Assembly: GCA_018650285.1 (NCBI GenBank)
Contig: JABIGF010000021.1
Location: 62,001-126,000, forward strand
Length of the DNA: 64,000 bases
Source: Methanobacteriota archaeon
Lineage (GTDB): Archaea > Thermoplasmatota > Poseidoniia > Poseidoniales > Thalassarchaeaceae
Direction: 5' to 3'
In this document: piece by piece, positions 10,406 through 19,920 of the stretch
How the letters are laid out: every line of letters begins with the position of its first letter
Numbering within the stretch: position 1 is the first letter of the stretch
The notes under the pieces: model-generated
Seen by the model: the letters and a program-made list of their open reading frames with translations, nothing else
The model's database searches: none
Told to the model about the DNA's origin: nothing
Position numbers and translations under genes: made by a program

Positions 10406-11803
10406 TTAATTAGAAGAAAATAATGATTTAATCCAACTAATAAGTCCCCCACTTCGAACGGTCTTTTCGACCTTTGAACCGACCGGTTGTCGCAAAATTA
10501 AATCGCCATCACGACCTAAATCATTGTAGGGGAATTCGAACCTGAAATTCATGAATAGGATTAAATTATCCATGTTTTTAAAGACTGAACTAATTCGGTA
10601 GCCGAATTTTGTTTTGAATTGATTCCCCACATCAGCATAATTTGCAGGGAGTTCAATTTCGGCTAAAAATGGGATGCTTTTTTCAACTTTAGGTGGCAGT
10701 TGATAAATTGAAATTTTTAATTTATCTAAATTATTTTCACTAAGAGCCTGTTTGAAATCTGCCAACGACATTTTTTGCGCTGTTGTTCGCTTTTTTGTTT
10801 CATTTTTTGAATCGGATTTATTCCCCTTAGGTGTAGCAGAACTTGACTGATTACTACTTTGGGTGACAGGATTGTTTTGACTCTCCTTTTTTGACTCTGA
10901 CTGACTCGCAGCCCCACTACCCTTGCCCGAAGCGGAAACTACTGCCGAGCGGAGATGAACATCGACTGGTTGTCCTTTAACCAAATCGACCTTTAATTCG
11001 CCTCCCATCAACTCAACTAGTTGCTCATGGAATGGATTACTCGTTTTGATATTCATCGCCCCCATTAACTCCTTTCGATTAGCAAATTGACAACCAATAT
11101 TTTCACCTACGAGGGCAGTTATCTCAGAAGCAAGAAGGCCATAATTAACTGACCCATCGGATAACCTTGCCCTCACTGCATTACGGAAAGCTTTGCGTGA
11201 TTTCCTAACCGTTGGCAATTCTCCACTTTTCATTTGGGCTTCAGAGCCTTTTTTCTGTTTTGTCTGTGGTGTTTTTTTGGTTTTTTTCTCATCACCAGCA
11301 TTTGTCTCTTTTACCTTTTTATCGGGTTTTTTTGACGGTTTAGGCACTTCAAAAGAAGGGTTTGGCAAGAAGATATCGCCTGCAAACGTGTATGAAATAA
11401 CCTTTGCATCTCGCCATTTGTAGAATCCTTCCTCGCCACTATCTGGATACTTTGAAACATGGTCTTTCATCCTATCATTTGTCACAGCGAATGCTCCTTG
11501 CTGCCAAGCAAAGTGTAGCCAATAATCATCATCATGATCTTGAGAAGGAACTGAAACAACAGTGCCCTTAGCCTTTAACCCGCGTAAGAGGGCTGGATTG
11601 TCTACTCCCTTCTTTCCTGCATTATCGCTCAGATAATGGCGTGGCACAAAAGCATACACTTCGTATCCTAAATCAGCATAATAGGTAATTGCGGTAACAA
11701 TACCCGAGGCTGATGCTGGCCACTTATTCCCTGAATGACTCATGCCCACATTGGGCCCATCAATCACAATCAATACTCTAGACTCATCTGCGTTTTCTGC
11801 CAA
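10406..11803 (-). CDS. NYN/PIN-like ribonuclease resembling the Zc3h12a/Regnase family, with Lys-rich linker and extra C-terminal domains
   Basis: VLIVIDGPNVGMSHSGNKWPASASGIVTAI...YEVYAFVPRHYL...DHDDDYWLHFA...AVTNDRMKDH...ISYTFAGDIFLPNP. TTG start with GGAGGGG Shine-Dalgarno. Confidence 0.75.
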   Translation of the reverse strand: MAENADESRVLIVIDGPNVGMSHSGNKWPASASGIVTAITYYADLGYEVYAFVPRHYLSDNAGKKGVDNPALLRGLKAKGTVVSVPSQDHDDDYWLHFAWQQGAFAVTNDRMKDHVSKYPDSGEEGFYKWRDAKVISYTFAGDIFLPNPSFEVPKPSKKPDKKVKETNAGDEKKTKKTPQTKQKKGSEAQMKSGELPTVRKSRKAFRNAVRARLSDGSVNYGLLASEITALVGENIGCQFANRKELMGAMNIKTSNPFHEQLVELMGGELKVDLVKGQPVDVHLRSAVVSASGKGSGAASQSESKKESQNNPVTQSSNQSSSATPKGNKSDSKNETKKRTTAQKMSLADFKQALSENNLDKLKISIYQLPPKVEKSIPFLAEIELPANYADVGNQFKTKFGYRISSVFKNMDNLILFMNFRFEFPYNDLGRDGDLILRQPVGSKVEKTVRSGGLISWIKSLFSSN

Positions 11804-11955
11804 TTAGCAACCCCTCCTAGGGGTAAAGACTCAACATCTAGACCTCGTGAATAGTGATGAAAGCCCCTCTTCAGGGCCGCCATCGAATTCTACGCGTCCG
11901 ACCTAAGTCGTTGAATCGCCCTGATGCGGGCTCTATTAGAACCCTCTGAATACAA

Positions 11956-14916
11956 TTAATCATCGATTAATTCAATTTCATCCAAATCTTCGTCAACTGC
12001 TTCTTCTTCTGAGTCGCCCATTAATTCTTCATCAGTAACAGCATCAGGTAGGTCAAATAGTTCATCTTCATCATCTAGATATTCCTCTTCTTCTTCCCAT
12101 TCATTTGTCCGACGCTTACGGCCAGCAATTGCTGCTACAATCAACAATACAAAACCTGCAAGCATCATCTTGGTTGTTGTTCTCATGTTGCTAAGTTCAT
12201 TTGTAATCCTAGTTGTAGGATTATTTATTTCTACTCTAATATCAACATCTGCTTCAGCATTGTATTCATCAGAATAACCTGTAGTGAATGATTGTGGTTT
12301 CCCTATGACTTTGATAGTATGAAAGTCACCATGCCGTGCATCACTTGATGATGACACGTGTAAATTGAATGTAATTTCCGAAAAGGCTGGCACTAATACC
12401 AATGATGATTGAGTATCTGGATTCTGAGCCGTTGCAGCCCAACCACTTGGCGCCTCAGCAGTAAGAACGACTTGCATATCCGTATTACCCTCATTCTTGA
12501 GTCGCATTGTGTAATCAGTAGTATCACCTGGGAGCATTGGTTGGTTTGCTGAAACTTGAACTATCTTCAGCGCAGGAACTCCCTCTCCTACTCCTATACT
12601 AATAGGGAGGTCAAAGAAACGCGGCGTTCCTGAACCAGTTGATTCTTCAATACGTAGGTAAATGGTGTGATTTGCAGCTAATACTTGGTTTGTCAAATGA
12701 ATCTCTAACCAGAATTCTTCAGAGTCCCCTGCTGTCATTTGCATTACCGGCATTGGGTCATTATCAAGATTAGTAATCATATAATCCCAAAGAGTGTAAC
12801 GCCCTTCTTCAGCGTCAGCATTACGATCGTAATCAGCCGGATTGACTATTCTCCAATCAATTAATGTATTTTCGTCACCTGATGTTTGAGTAGCTTCTAT
12901 CCTCATTCTAACATCTATGTACTCATCACTATCATCATTCAAACAGTTCTCATACTCAATGTGACCTAGCCCATTTGAGGCTCCATCACAATCGAAGACT
13001 ACTACCGCTTGCATTCCATTTGTTCTATGCGGGGTGAATTGAATAATAGCTGAAAGCGAGGTATTACCAGCACTGGAAAATTCCACCTCCAACAAACCAA
13101 AATCTGGGTCATCAGGCTGACCTGAAGGATTGACGTAAAGAATCAATACATAATTTGAGTGGCGAGGTAATGTAGGAGTATGCCACAGCCCATCATTAGG
13201 GTCTTGAGTAATCATCTGTCCGGTTTGATTATCAACAAAGTAGAACACAGTCCCACGTGGCTTCTGAGTAACATCAAATCTGAATTCATCAGAATCAAAA
13301 CCCGTGTTGAATAGTTCAATGTAAAAAGGAGTGGGGGGCCCTAAATCATCAACAAACTGAGGCACCGTTACATCAAAAGATTCCGGCCTAGAAGAATTGT
13401 AGATTTGGTTTTCATGCTCAGTATCCCAAAGAGAAATCATTGGCGGAGCAAAAACATCTAGTTTCTCAAGTGTGATTTGAATCATGGTATAATGAACTTC
13501 GGCGCCGCTGGTGTTGTACGCTCTAACAGAAATATCTAGACGAGGAGGAGCATTACCCAATTCAGTAGGTGCTTCCAAAGTCAACTGGGCTGTCACTTCA
13601 TTCCCACCATCAGAAAGTGAATATCCCTCAGGGCGGTCAAATTGTGCCAACCAACTTGAATCAAGGCTTGTTTGAACTGCTAACTCAACATCCAAAGATG
13701 AACCTGAAGAACCTGTGTGCCTCAGTACTAATTGAATTGGAGTAGTCTGGTCTGGGGCGATATACTCTGTATTTCGGTCAGCAGCATTTCTCACATGAAC
13801 GCCATACTGCTCAACCACTACTTCTTCATGCTCAAAAACGAATGGATTCGGACCTTGTATGTCTAATACTGAAAGTGTCAAAGAATAAACTCCAGATTGA
13901 ATACCCGATGGATATGTCCATGTATAACTACCAACAAGTCCGCCATTGTCATTGGTTAACTCGGCGTTGTTGAAAGTGTGGTCAACGGGGTAACTTCCAT
14001 CAGGTGCTCGTAACTGTACACTAACTTGAGTGACATCTTCTCGACCTAGGGCATTCAATACATCAATCTTGAATTCCATTGCACGCTCATCAGGGAGGGC
14101 ATTTGGGAACCATTCCAATGTTTCAGGGTCGGTCCAAAGAGCACCTTCTGTGAAAATTCTAACTTCACTTCCTGCAGCAGCATTAGACCAAAATTCCATC
14201 ATTGAATAATCATCAGAAGAGTCAGGGTCACCCCACATTACTTCTGCATCACAAGATGGGCCACCAAATGGATTACCACCACCTTGGCCTTCACAAGAAG
14301 ATTCTGCTGAAATTTCTAGAGTCAAAGCCCCTCCACTCGGAATCGTCTTGTATTGATCACCGGGCCATTGTAATCTAACGATTTCTTGATGCCATCCACA
14401 ACCAAATAAATCGTCACAAGCACTCTGCTCCTTCTGAGTGGTGGCAACTGTTTCAGAACCTCCTGAAGATGATTCGATTCTCAAAGTAAAGGTGTAAGTT
14501 GCAGTCTGCTGTTGTGAACCTGCTGTAGCCTTGAGGAATATGTTGACTGGAATCTCCCAACCACTGCTACCACCAGAAGCAGCCCTGCCACCTATTGGCA
14601 TATCTGCTAATACCGTCCTTGTTCGGAATTCTAGTGTATCTGTCAAAGCTGAGGCGTTGCTTTGGCCGTTGTTGGGTGTTTTTGTTGTGAGGTATCCATC
14701 GCCTCCTGCGGTTGAATTTCTTTTATCGATGAAAATATTGTATAGTTTCATCGGAATCTCTTCGCCAGAAAAACGCTGTTCTTGAACTGCTACGAGCGAT
14801 TCTTGAGTAGTAGTAGCATATGGGGCGAGTAATGTTGACAACATCACACAGACGAGAAACAAGGATGCAGTTGAGACGCCTCTTGCTGATTGCGAGAGAG
14901 ATGCTGATAGTTCCAC
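11956..14916 (-). CDS. secreted, membrane-anchored beta-sandwich (NEW3/CARDB-like) surface protein with acidic cytoplasmic tail
   Basis: 986 aa; N-terminal signal-like segment; LPGDTTDYTMRLKNEGNTDMQVVLTAEAPSGW is NEW3-like; C-terminal TM KMMLAGFVLLIVAAIAGRKRR followed by Glu/Asp-rich tail. Confidence 0.8.
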   Translation of the reverse strand: MELSASLSQSARGVSTASLFLVCVMLSTLLAPYATTTQESLVAVQEQRFSGEEIPMKLYNIFIDKRNSTAGGDGYLTTKTPNNGQSNASALTDTLEFRTRTVLADMPIGGRAASGGSSGWEIPVNIFLKATAGSQQQTATYTFTLRIESSSGGSETVATTQKEQSACDDLFGCGWHQEIVRLQWPGDQYKTIPSGGALTLEISAESSCEGQGGGNPFGGPSCDAEVMWGDPDSSDDYSMMEFWSNAAAGSEVRIFTEGALWTDPETLEWFPNALPDERAMEFKIDVLNALGREDVTQVSVQLRAPDGSYPVDHTFNNAELTNDNGGLVGSYTWTYPSGIQSGVYSLTLSVLDIQGPNPFVFEHEEVVVEQYGVHVRNAADRNTEYIAPDQTTPIQLVLRHTGSSGSSLDVELAVQTSLDSSWLAQFDRPEGYSLSDGGNEVTAQLTLEAPTELGNAPPRLDISVRAYNTSGAEVHYTMIQITLEKLDVFAPPMISLWDTEHENQIYNSSRPESFDVTVPQFVDDLGPPTPFYIELFNTGFDSDEFRFDVTQKPRGTVFYFVDNQTGQMITQDPNDGLWHTPTLPRHSNYVLILYVNPSGQPDDPDFGLLEVEFSSAGNTSLSAIIQFTPHRTNGMQAVVVFDCDGASNGLGHIEYENCLNDDSDEYIDVRMRIEATQTSGDENTLIDWRIVNPADYDRNADAEEGRYTLWDYMITNLDNDPMPVMQMTAGDSEEFWLEIHLTNQVLAANHTIYLRIEESTGSGTPRFFDLPISIGVGEGVPALKIVQVSANQPMLPGDTTDYTMRLKNEGNTDMQVVLTAEAPSGWAATAQNPDTQSSLVLVPAFSEITFNLHVSSSSDARHGDFHTIKVIGKPQSFTTGYSDEYNAEADVDIRVEINNPTTRITNELSNMRTTTKMMLAGFVLLIVAAIAGRKRRTNEWEEEEEYLDDEDELFDLPDAVTDEELMGDSEEEAVDEDLDEIELIDD

Positions 14917-15160
14917 GGCTATGCCGTGTCAACGGTCCGTTAAAGGGTTCATGGTTCAAAGCACAAAATGTGCGTCATTCCCAACCCTCAATAATTGTGG
15001 CGAATAGTAGACTAAATCAAAGCCGACAAATGACAAAAACGGGGGCAAAAGTAGATTTGAAATTATCTCGTTGAGATGTTGCAATATTCAATCATTACCA
15101 CATCACTTTCAGCCTTCATCCGTTTACTTGAAGTCTGAGGCGTATCCCCGTGCCAATCAA

Positions 15161-15247
15161 GCAGGGGTTGCCAAGCTTGGTCAACGGCGCCGGACTTAAG
15201 CTCCGGTCTCAAGAGGTTCGAGGGTTCGAATCCCTCCCCCTGCACCA
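15161..15247 (+). tRNA. tRNA-Leu(UAA), class II, encoded CCA
   Basis: Acceptor GCAGGGG/CCCCTGC; D-stem GCC/GGC; anticodon stem CCGGA/TCCGG with loop CTTAAGC (anticodon TAA 15197-15199); long variable arm; T-arm GAGGG-TTCGAAT-CCCTC; terminal ACCA. Confidence 0.97.
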
Positions 15248-15270
15248 AAATACTATATTTTTCAACTGAA

Positions 15271-15690
15271 TTAGTTGCGCGGATAATCTGGTTTTAACCG
15301 CATCATACGACATCCAATTTCACTAGAATCTGAATATACATCCAGTTTAGTTGCGGTTACTGCTGCTGCAACAACTTCAATCTGCGCAAGAAATGTATCC
15401 AGTAAATCGGCAACAAGAGATTCTAGCAAGTTGACTCGAACACCTGCAACTTTGTCATTAATCCTACCTCGTATGAAATCATAATCAAGAACTTGATCAA
15501 TTGCATCTTCATTGGGAGAATCAGCCCCTGCCAAGTAAATATCAACATCAAATCGAATTCTTTGTGTAACTCCTTGCTCATCTTCATTGACACCAATTTC
15601 TAATTCAACGATAAAATTTCGTAGTTGCAAAGTGGTTAATGCGAAGCCAACCTGTTCCACTAACTGACGTTCAAACTCAAATGATTCCAA
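15271..15690 (-). CDS. folB: dihydroneopterin aldolase-like (FolB-type)
   Basis: LQLRNFIVELEIGVNEDEQGVTQRIRFDVDIYL...LDYDFIRGRINDKVAGVRVNLLESLVADLLDTFL; TTG start directly after the SDR stop codon. Confidence 0.75.
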   Translation of the reverse strand: MESFEFERQLVEQVGFALTTLQLRNFIVELEIGVNEDEQGVTQRIRFDVDIYLAGADSPNEDAIDQVLDYDFIRGRINDKVAGVRVNLLESLVADLLDTFLAQIEVVAAAVTATKLDVYSDSSEIGCRMMRLKPDYPRN

Positions 15691-16440
15691 TTACTCACCT
15701 CTCTCGTAAAGCACATCTCGGTCACGCCGATTGAATCTCTCGCCGCCATCCACGAATATCACCTGTCCGGTTACACCTTTTGCATTAACAAGGAATACGA
15801 CCGCATCGGCAATATCTTGAGCAGTAGCGCCACGCTCTAGTGGAGTACTATCATGCACCTCTTCAAAATCAGATATTGAGGCGTGCGGAGAGGGCAAAAT
15901 TAAACCTGGAGCAATGCCATTTACTCTAGTGCTAGGTGCAAGGCCAATTGCCAACGATTCTATGAGCCCCCCAAGGGCCACTTTGGAAGTGGTGTAAGAA
16001 AGATAATCTGGGTTTGGATTTTGTAATTTATTATCCAATATATTTACTATACAACCATCTACTAAATTTGGTTGTTTAGATAATTCCTCACATAGGATAA
16101 GTGGGGCTAATGTATTGATTGCTATAGACTGATTGAATAGATTACAATCTAATGAGCCAATTGTATCATATTCAAACAATGAAGCATTGTTAATAAGGAT
16201 GTTTATTTGACCAAATATTTTGCTTGCATTTTCAAATAATAATTGCACTTCATGAGTGTTATCTAAATTGGCTTTAATGGTAGCCGCTTTTGATATTTTA
16301 TTGAGTTCTTCTGCAAGAGATTTTGCTGAGTCTTCTGAGTTGTAATAATGAATGATTACTGAGTGACCTGATTGTGCCAAAGTGCGGCAAATTTCAGCAC
16401 CTATTCTACGACTACCGCCGGTAACTAATGCGACCCCCAT
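15691..16440 (-). CDS. short-chain dehydrogenase/reductase, pteridine reductase/FolM-like
   Basis: VTGGSRRIG Rossmann motif, ILINNASLFEYD, Y-x-x-x-K (YTTSK), terminal DGGERF; adjacency to FolB. Confidence 0.75.
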   Translation of the reverse strand: MGVALVTGGSRRIGAEICRTLAQSGHSVIIHYYNSEDSAKSLAEELNKISKAATIKANLDNTHEVQLLFENASKIFGQINILINNASLFEYDTIGSLDCNLFNQSIAINTLAPLILCEELSKQPNLVDGCIVNILDNKLQNPNPDYLSYTTSKVALGGLIESLAIGLAPSTRVNGIAPGLILPSPHASISDFEEVHDSTPLERGATAQDIADAVVFLVNAKGVTGQVIFVDGGERFNRRDRDVLYERGE

Positions 16441-16633
16441 CTAATCACCGTTAAATTAAGCGATATGCCATTGTGTCTTGAGCCTACCGCGTTGAATTGA
16501 ATGTCCTTTGAAATCAAAGCCTTAACTTCAACCACCCCTCCCCTTCGGTTTGGAGATCTAGTTGGCAGGCCATCACCTACCTCAATCAGACGCTGCCGGT
16601 TCACAATCAGGCGGTTGTGGCGGGGCTGCTCGA

Positions 16634-17620
16634 ATGACTGTAGAGGAACGACGGAAATCCGAAAGAAAGAGGCTTCCTACTTGGTTTAGAACGACATTAC
16701 CAGTAGGTGAAGCGCAAAAACGCTTCAATGAAACAAAATCTAGAGTGAATGAAAATAGCCTCCACACTGTATGTGAAGAAGCTCGTTGCCCCAATGTACA
16801 CGATTGCTGGGGGCGAGGCACGGCAACCTTCATGATTGCTGGACAAGAATGTACTCGCGCATGTAGATTCTGTGCTGTTGGCACAATAAAGACGCCTCCG
16901 CCTCTAGATGAAGATGAACCAGCGAAATTAGCCCAGGCTGTTGCCAACATGGGCATCTCTCATGCAGTCATCACCGTAGTCAATAGAGATGACCTAGATG
17001 ACGGCGGAGCAAGTCACTACAAACAGTGTATTAATGCAGTTAAAAATCAGGCGCCAAATGTGACTTTAGAATTTCTCTGTTCAGACTTAGATGGAAATAT
17101 GTCAGCACTTGCCGACTTGCTACATGAAACCCCACTTTCAGTGTTTGCACATAATGTTGAATGTGTGCCAAGATTAGATGAAAGCGTGCGTGATTCGCGC
17201 GCCTCATTTAATCAATCAATATCTATCTTAAAAGAAGCAAAAAAACTTCGCCCAGACATCCTCACAAAGAGCAGTTTGATGGTCGGAATTGGTGAAACTG
17301 ACGATGAAATTGAAGAGGCGATGAGTTTGCTTCGTGAAGCTGGTGTTGACATCATCACACTTGGACAATATCTTCAACCATCATGGAAGCATTTGGCTGT
17401 CGAGCGCTTTCCAACTCCTGAACAATTCTCTCAATGGGATGAGTACGCCCGCGCTAGCGGATTCAAGGCAGTTGCAAGTGGACCACTAGTACGCTCATCG
17501 TACCGTGCAGGCTTGTTGCTTTCTGAGGCAAAAGGCGGCCAACCTGTCGCCACTCTAGGCACCAATAGTGCGGCTGTAACCAATTTCTCCTCCAGCCCAT
17601 CTAAAGATGGGCCCGCATGA
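16634..17620 (+). CDS. lipA: lipoyl synthase
   Basis: CEEARCPNVHDCWGRGTATFMIAGQECTRACRFCAVGT (both LipA Fe-S cysteine motifs). ORF track starts at 16562; ATG 16634 (MTVEERRK) is the likelier start. Confidence 0.95.
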   Translation: MTVEERRKSERKRLPTWFRTTLPVGEAQKRFNETKSRVNENSLHTVCEEARCPNVHDCWGRGTATFMIAGQECTRACRFCAVGTIKTPPPLDEDEPAKLAQAVANMGISHAVITVVNRDDLDDGGASHYKQCINAVKNQAPNVTLEFLCSDLDGNMSALADLLHETPLSVFAHNVECVPRLDESVRDSRASFNQSISILKEAKKLRPDILTKSSLMVGIGETDDEIEEAMSLLREAGVDIITLGQYLQPSWKHLAVERFPTPEQFSQWDEYARASGFKAVASGPLVRSSYRAGLLLSEAKGGQPVATLGTNSAAVTNFSSSPSKDGPA

Positions 17621-17655
17621 AAATCATCATAGTCATACCCCTAAGAGGAGATTAC

Positions 17656-18897
17656 ATGACAGGGGAGGCGCAGGATGGGAGATTGGACGGCTTCACAGTT
17701 CCAGATGCACCTCGTAGACCTGGTGAACAAGCGCATTTTGAACCTTGGACTTTCACCCCTCAAGACCTAAATCGACCAGATCCAAAGACTTGTACATCAG
17801 CAGACACATCTGAACACGCTTCAGGTTTAGTTAGAGTTCTAGATGATGATGGTATTGCCAGTGGTGCTTGGCATCCAAATCTCAGTCCAGATGAATTGCG
17901 CCAAGGACTTGAGATGATGTGTCGTCTCCGAATTTTTGATGACCGAATGATGAAGATGCAACGCACTGGAAAACTCTCATTTTACATGCGGTCATTGGGC
18001 GAAGAAGCAATTGCGATTTCACAAACAATGGCCTTGCAAGAACACGATTGGCTATTCCCAACCTACCGGCAACCTGGCTGCCAATTTGTCCGAGGGCGCA
18101 GTATGGTTAGCATGATTAATCACTGCATCGGCAATGTTGAAGATAATGTCAAAGGGCGTCAAATGCCAGTTCATTACACATATCGAGAAGGACACTACAT
18201 CTCTGTTTCAAGCCCAGTCGGGACTCAATTTTCACAAGCCGTTGGAGTCGCTATGGCAAGCGCCTACAAAGGTGAAGACCAAGCAACGATAACATGGATA
18301 GGAGATGGCGCTAGTGCTGAAGGAGATTACCACTACGCAGTCAACTTTGCTAGCATTTTCAAACCGCCAGTCATTCTTTGCGTTGTCAATAATCAATGGG
18401 CTATTTCCACCCACCGACATTTTGCCTCAGGAGGAAATAATTTCGCTACTAGAGCATTGCCATACGGCATCCCTTCATTCAGAGTTGATGGTAATGATTT
18501 CCTCGCCCTTTATTCAGTCACCAAGTGGGCAAGAGAGAGGGCTTCCGCAGGAATGGGCGCCACTCATATTGAAATCTTGACATATCGAGCAGGTGCACAC
18601 AGCAGTAGCGACGATGCAAGTCTTTATCGTCCTGCAGACGAACATGAACATTGGCCCGGGGGCGACCCAATTGACCGGCTTAAGAATCACCTAATCACTA
18701 CTGGCGAGTGGAGCGAGGAAAAACAAATTGCTCTAGAACAGCAACTCGACGAGGAAGTTGTCGCCGCATACAAAGAAGCGGTAACACACGGTGATTTGGC
18801 GAATGGACCTTGGCCACCAGCCAGCACCATCTTTACTGAAGTATACGAAGAAGTACCTTGGCATATCCAAGAACAAAGAGAGGAGTTAGGAAAGTGA
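17656..18897 (+). CDS. branched-chain-type 2-oxoacid dehydrogenase E1 alpha
   Basis: FYMRSLGEEAIAISQTMALQEHDWLFPTYRQPGC, ThDP motif GDGASAEGDYHYAVNFASIFKPPVILCVVNNQWAIS; Shine-Dalgarno-like gaggag before ATG 17656. Confidence 0.93.
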   Translation: MTGEAQDGRLDGFTVPDAPRRPGEQAHFEPWTFTPQDLNRPDPKTCTSADTSEHASGLVRVLDDDGIASGAWHPNLSPDELRQGLEMMCRLRIFDDRMMKMQRTGKLSFYMRSLGEEAIAISQTMALQEHDWLFPTYRQPGCQFVRGRSMVSMINHCIGNVEDNVKGRQMPVHYTYREGHYISVSSPVGTQFSQAVGVAMASAYKGEDQATITWIGDGASAEGDYHYAVNFASIFKPPVILCVVNNQWAISTHRHFASGGNNFATRALPYGIPSFRVDGNDFLALYSVTKWARERASAGMGATHIEILTYRAGAHSSSDDASLYRPADEHEHWPGGDPIDRLKNHLITTGEWSEEKQIALEQQLDEEVVAAYKEAVTHGDLANGPWPPASTIFTEVYEEVPWHIQEQREELGK

Positions 18898-18898
18898 G

Positions 18899-19918
18899 GT
18901 GATTGTGATGACTGAAATGAACATGATACAATCATTGAACAGCGCTCTTAACAATATGTTAGAGTCAGATCCAAACGTCCTCATTTTTGGAGAAGATGTT
19001 GGTTACTTTGGCGGTGTTTTCCGAGTTACTGACGGCTTGCAGGAAAAACACGGTTCAAACCGTGTGTTTGATGCACCTCTTGCAGAGGGAGGAATCGCTG
19101 CAATTGCCTTTGGAATGGGCCTAAACGGACTACGTCCAGTAATGGAAATTCAATTTGCCGATTACATATTCCCTGCCTACGACCAAATTGTTAACGAAAT
19201 GGCAAAACTCCGCCACCGTAGTGGTGGAGAATTTAGTACACCTGTAACCATCCGAACACCGGCTGGCGGAGGAATCAAGGGTGGACATCATCACTCGCAA
19301 TCTCCTGAAGGGCAATTCACTCACACACCTGGAATCAAAGTGGTTTACTGCTCCAACCCATACAATGCAAAAGGTCTCCTAATCAGCGCAATTGAATGTA
19401 ATGACCCTGTCGTATTCTTTGAACCAAAAAGATGCTACCGCGGGCCATTTTATGGTGACCCTCACAACGTTCCAACTTGGAAAGGGCACCAATATAGCGA
19501 TGTCCCAGAAGAGCACTACACAATACCTATTGGAGAAGCAAATATGGTGATGGAAGGTGACAAATGTACAGTCATTGCTTGGGGAGCAATGGTTCATGTT
19601 GCCGAACAAGGAATCAAAGATTCAGGAATCTCATGTGACCTTATTGACCTTCAATCACTAATCCCATGGGACAAAGATGCAGTCGTAAACTCAGTCAAGA
19701 AAACTGGCCGCTGCGTGATAGTCCACGAAGCCCCAAAAACCAGCGGTTTTGGCGCTGAGATGTCAGCTAGCGTACAAGAGCGCTGCTTCTATCATCTTGA
19801 GAACCCTATTGAGAGAGTCACAGGATGGGATACACCTTTCCCGCACAGCACAGAATGGGATTATTTGCCAAATCCACAAAGGATTGCTGATGCAATAAAA
19901 CGAACACAGGAGGATTGA
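18899..19918 (+). CDS. 2-oxoacid dehydrogenase E1 beta
   Basis: MNMIQSLNSALNNMLESDPNVLIFGEDVGYFGGVFRVTDGLQEKHG...FDAPLAEGGIAAIAFGMG; start could be 18899 or slightly downstream. Confidence 0.95.
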   Translation: MIVMTEMNMIQSLNSALNNMLESDPNVLIFGEDVGYFGGVFRVTDGLQEKHGSNRVFDAPLAEGGIAAIAFGMGLNGLRPVMEIQFADYIFPAYDQIVNEMAKLRHRSGGEFSTPVTIRTPAGGGIKGGHHHSQSPEGQFTHTPGIKVVYCSNPYNAKGLLISAIECNDPVVFFEPKRCYRGPFYGDPHNVPTWKGHQYSDVPEEHYTIPIGEANMVMEGDKCTVIAWGAMVHVAEQGIKDSGISCDLIDLQSLIPWDKDAVVNSVKKTGRCVIVHEAPKTSGFGAEMSASVQERCFYHLENPIERVTGWDTPFPHSTEWDYLPNPQRIADAIKRTQED

Positions 19919-19920
19919 TC

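Noticed and set aside
15063-15248. Minus-strand ORF MVQGEGFEPSNLLRPELKSG...
   Set aside because: Antisense translation of the tRNA-Leu gene; a common annotation artefact.
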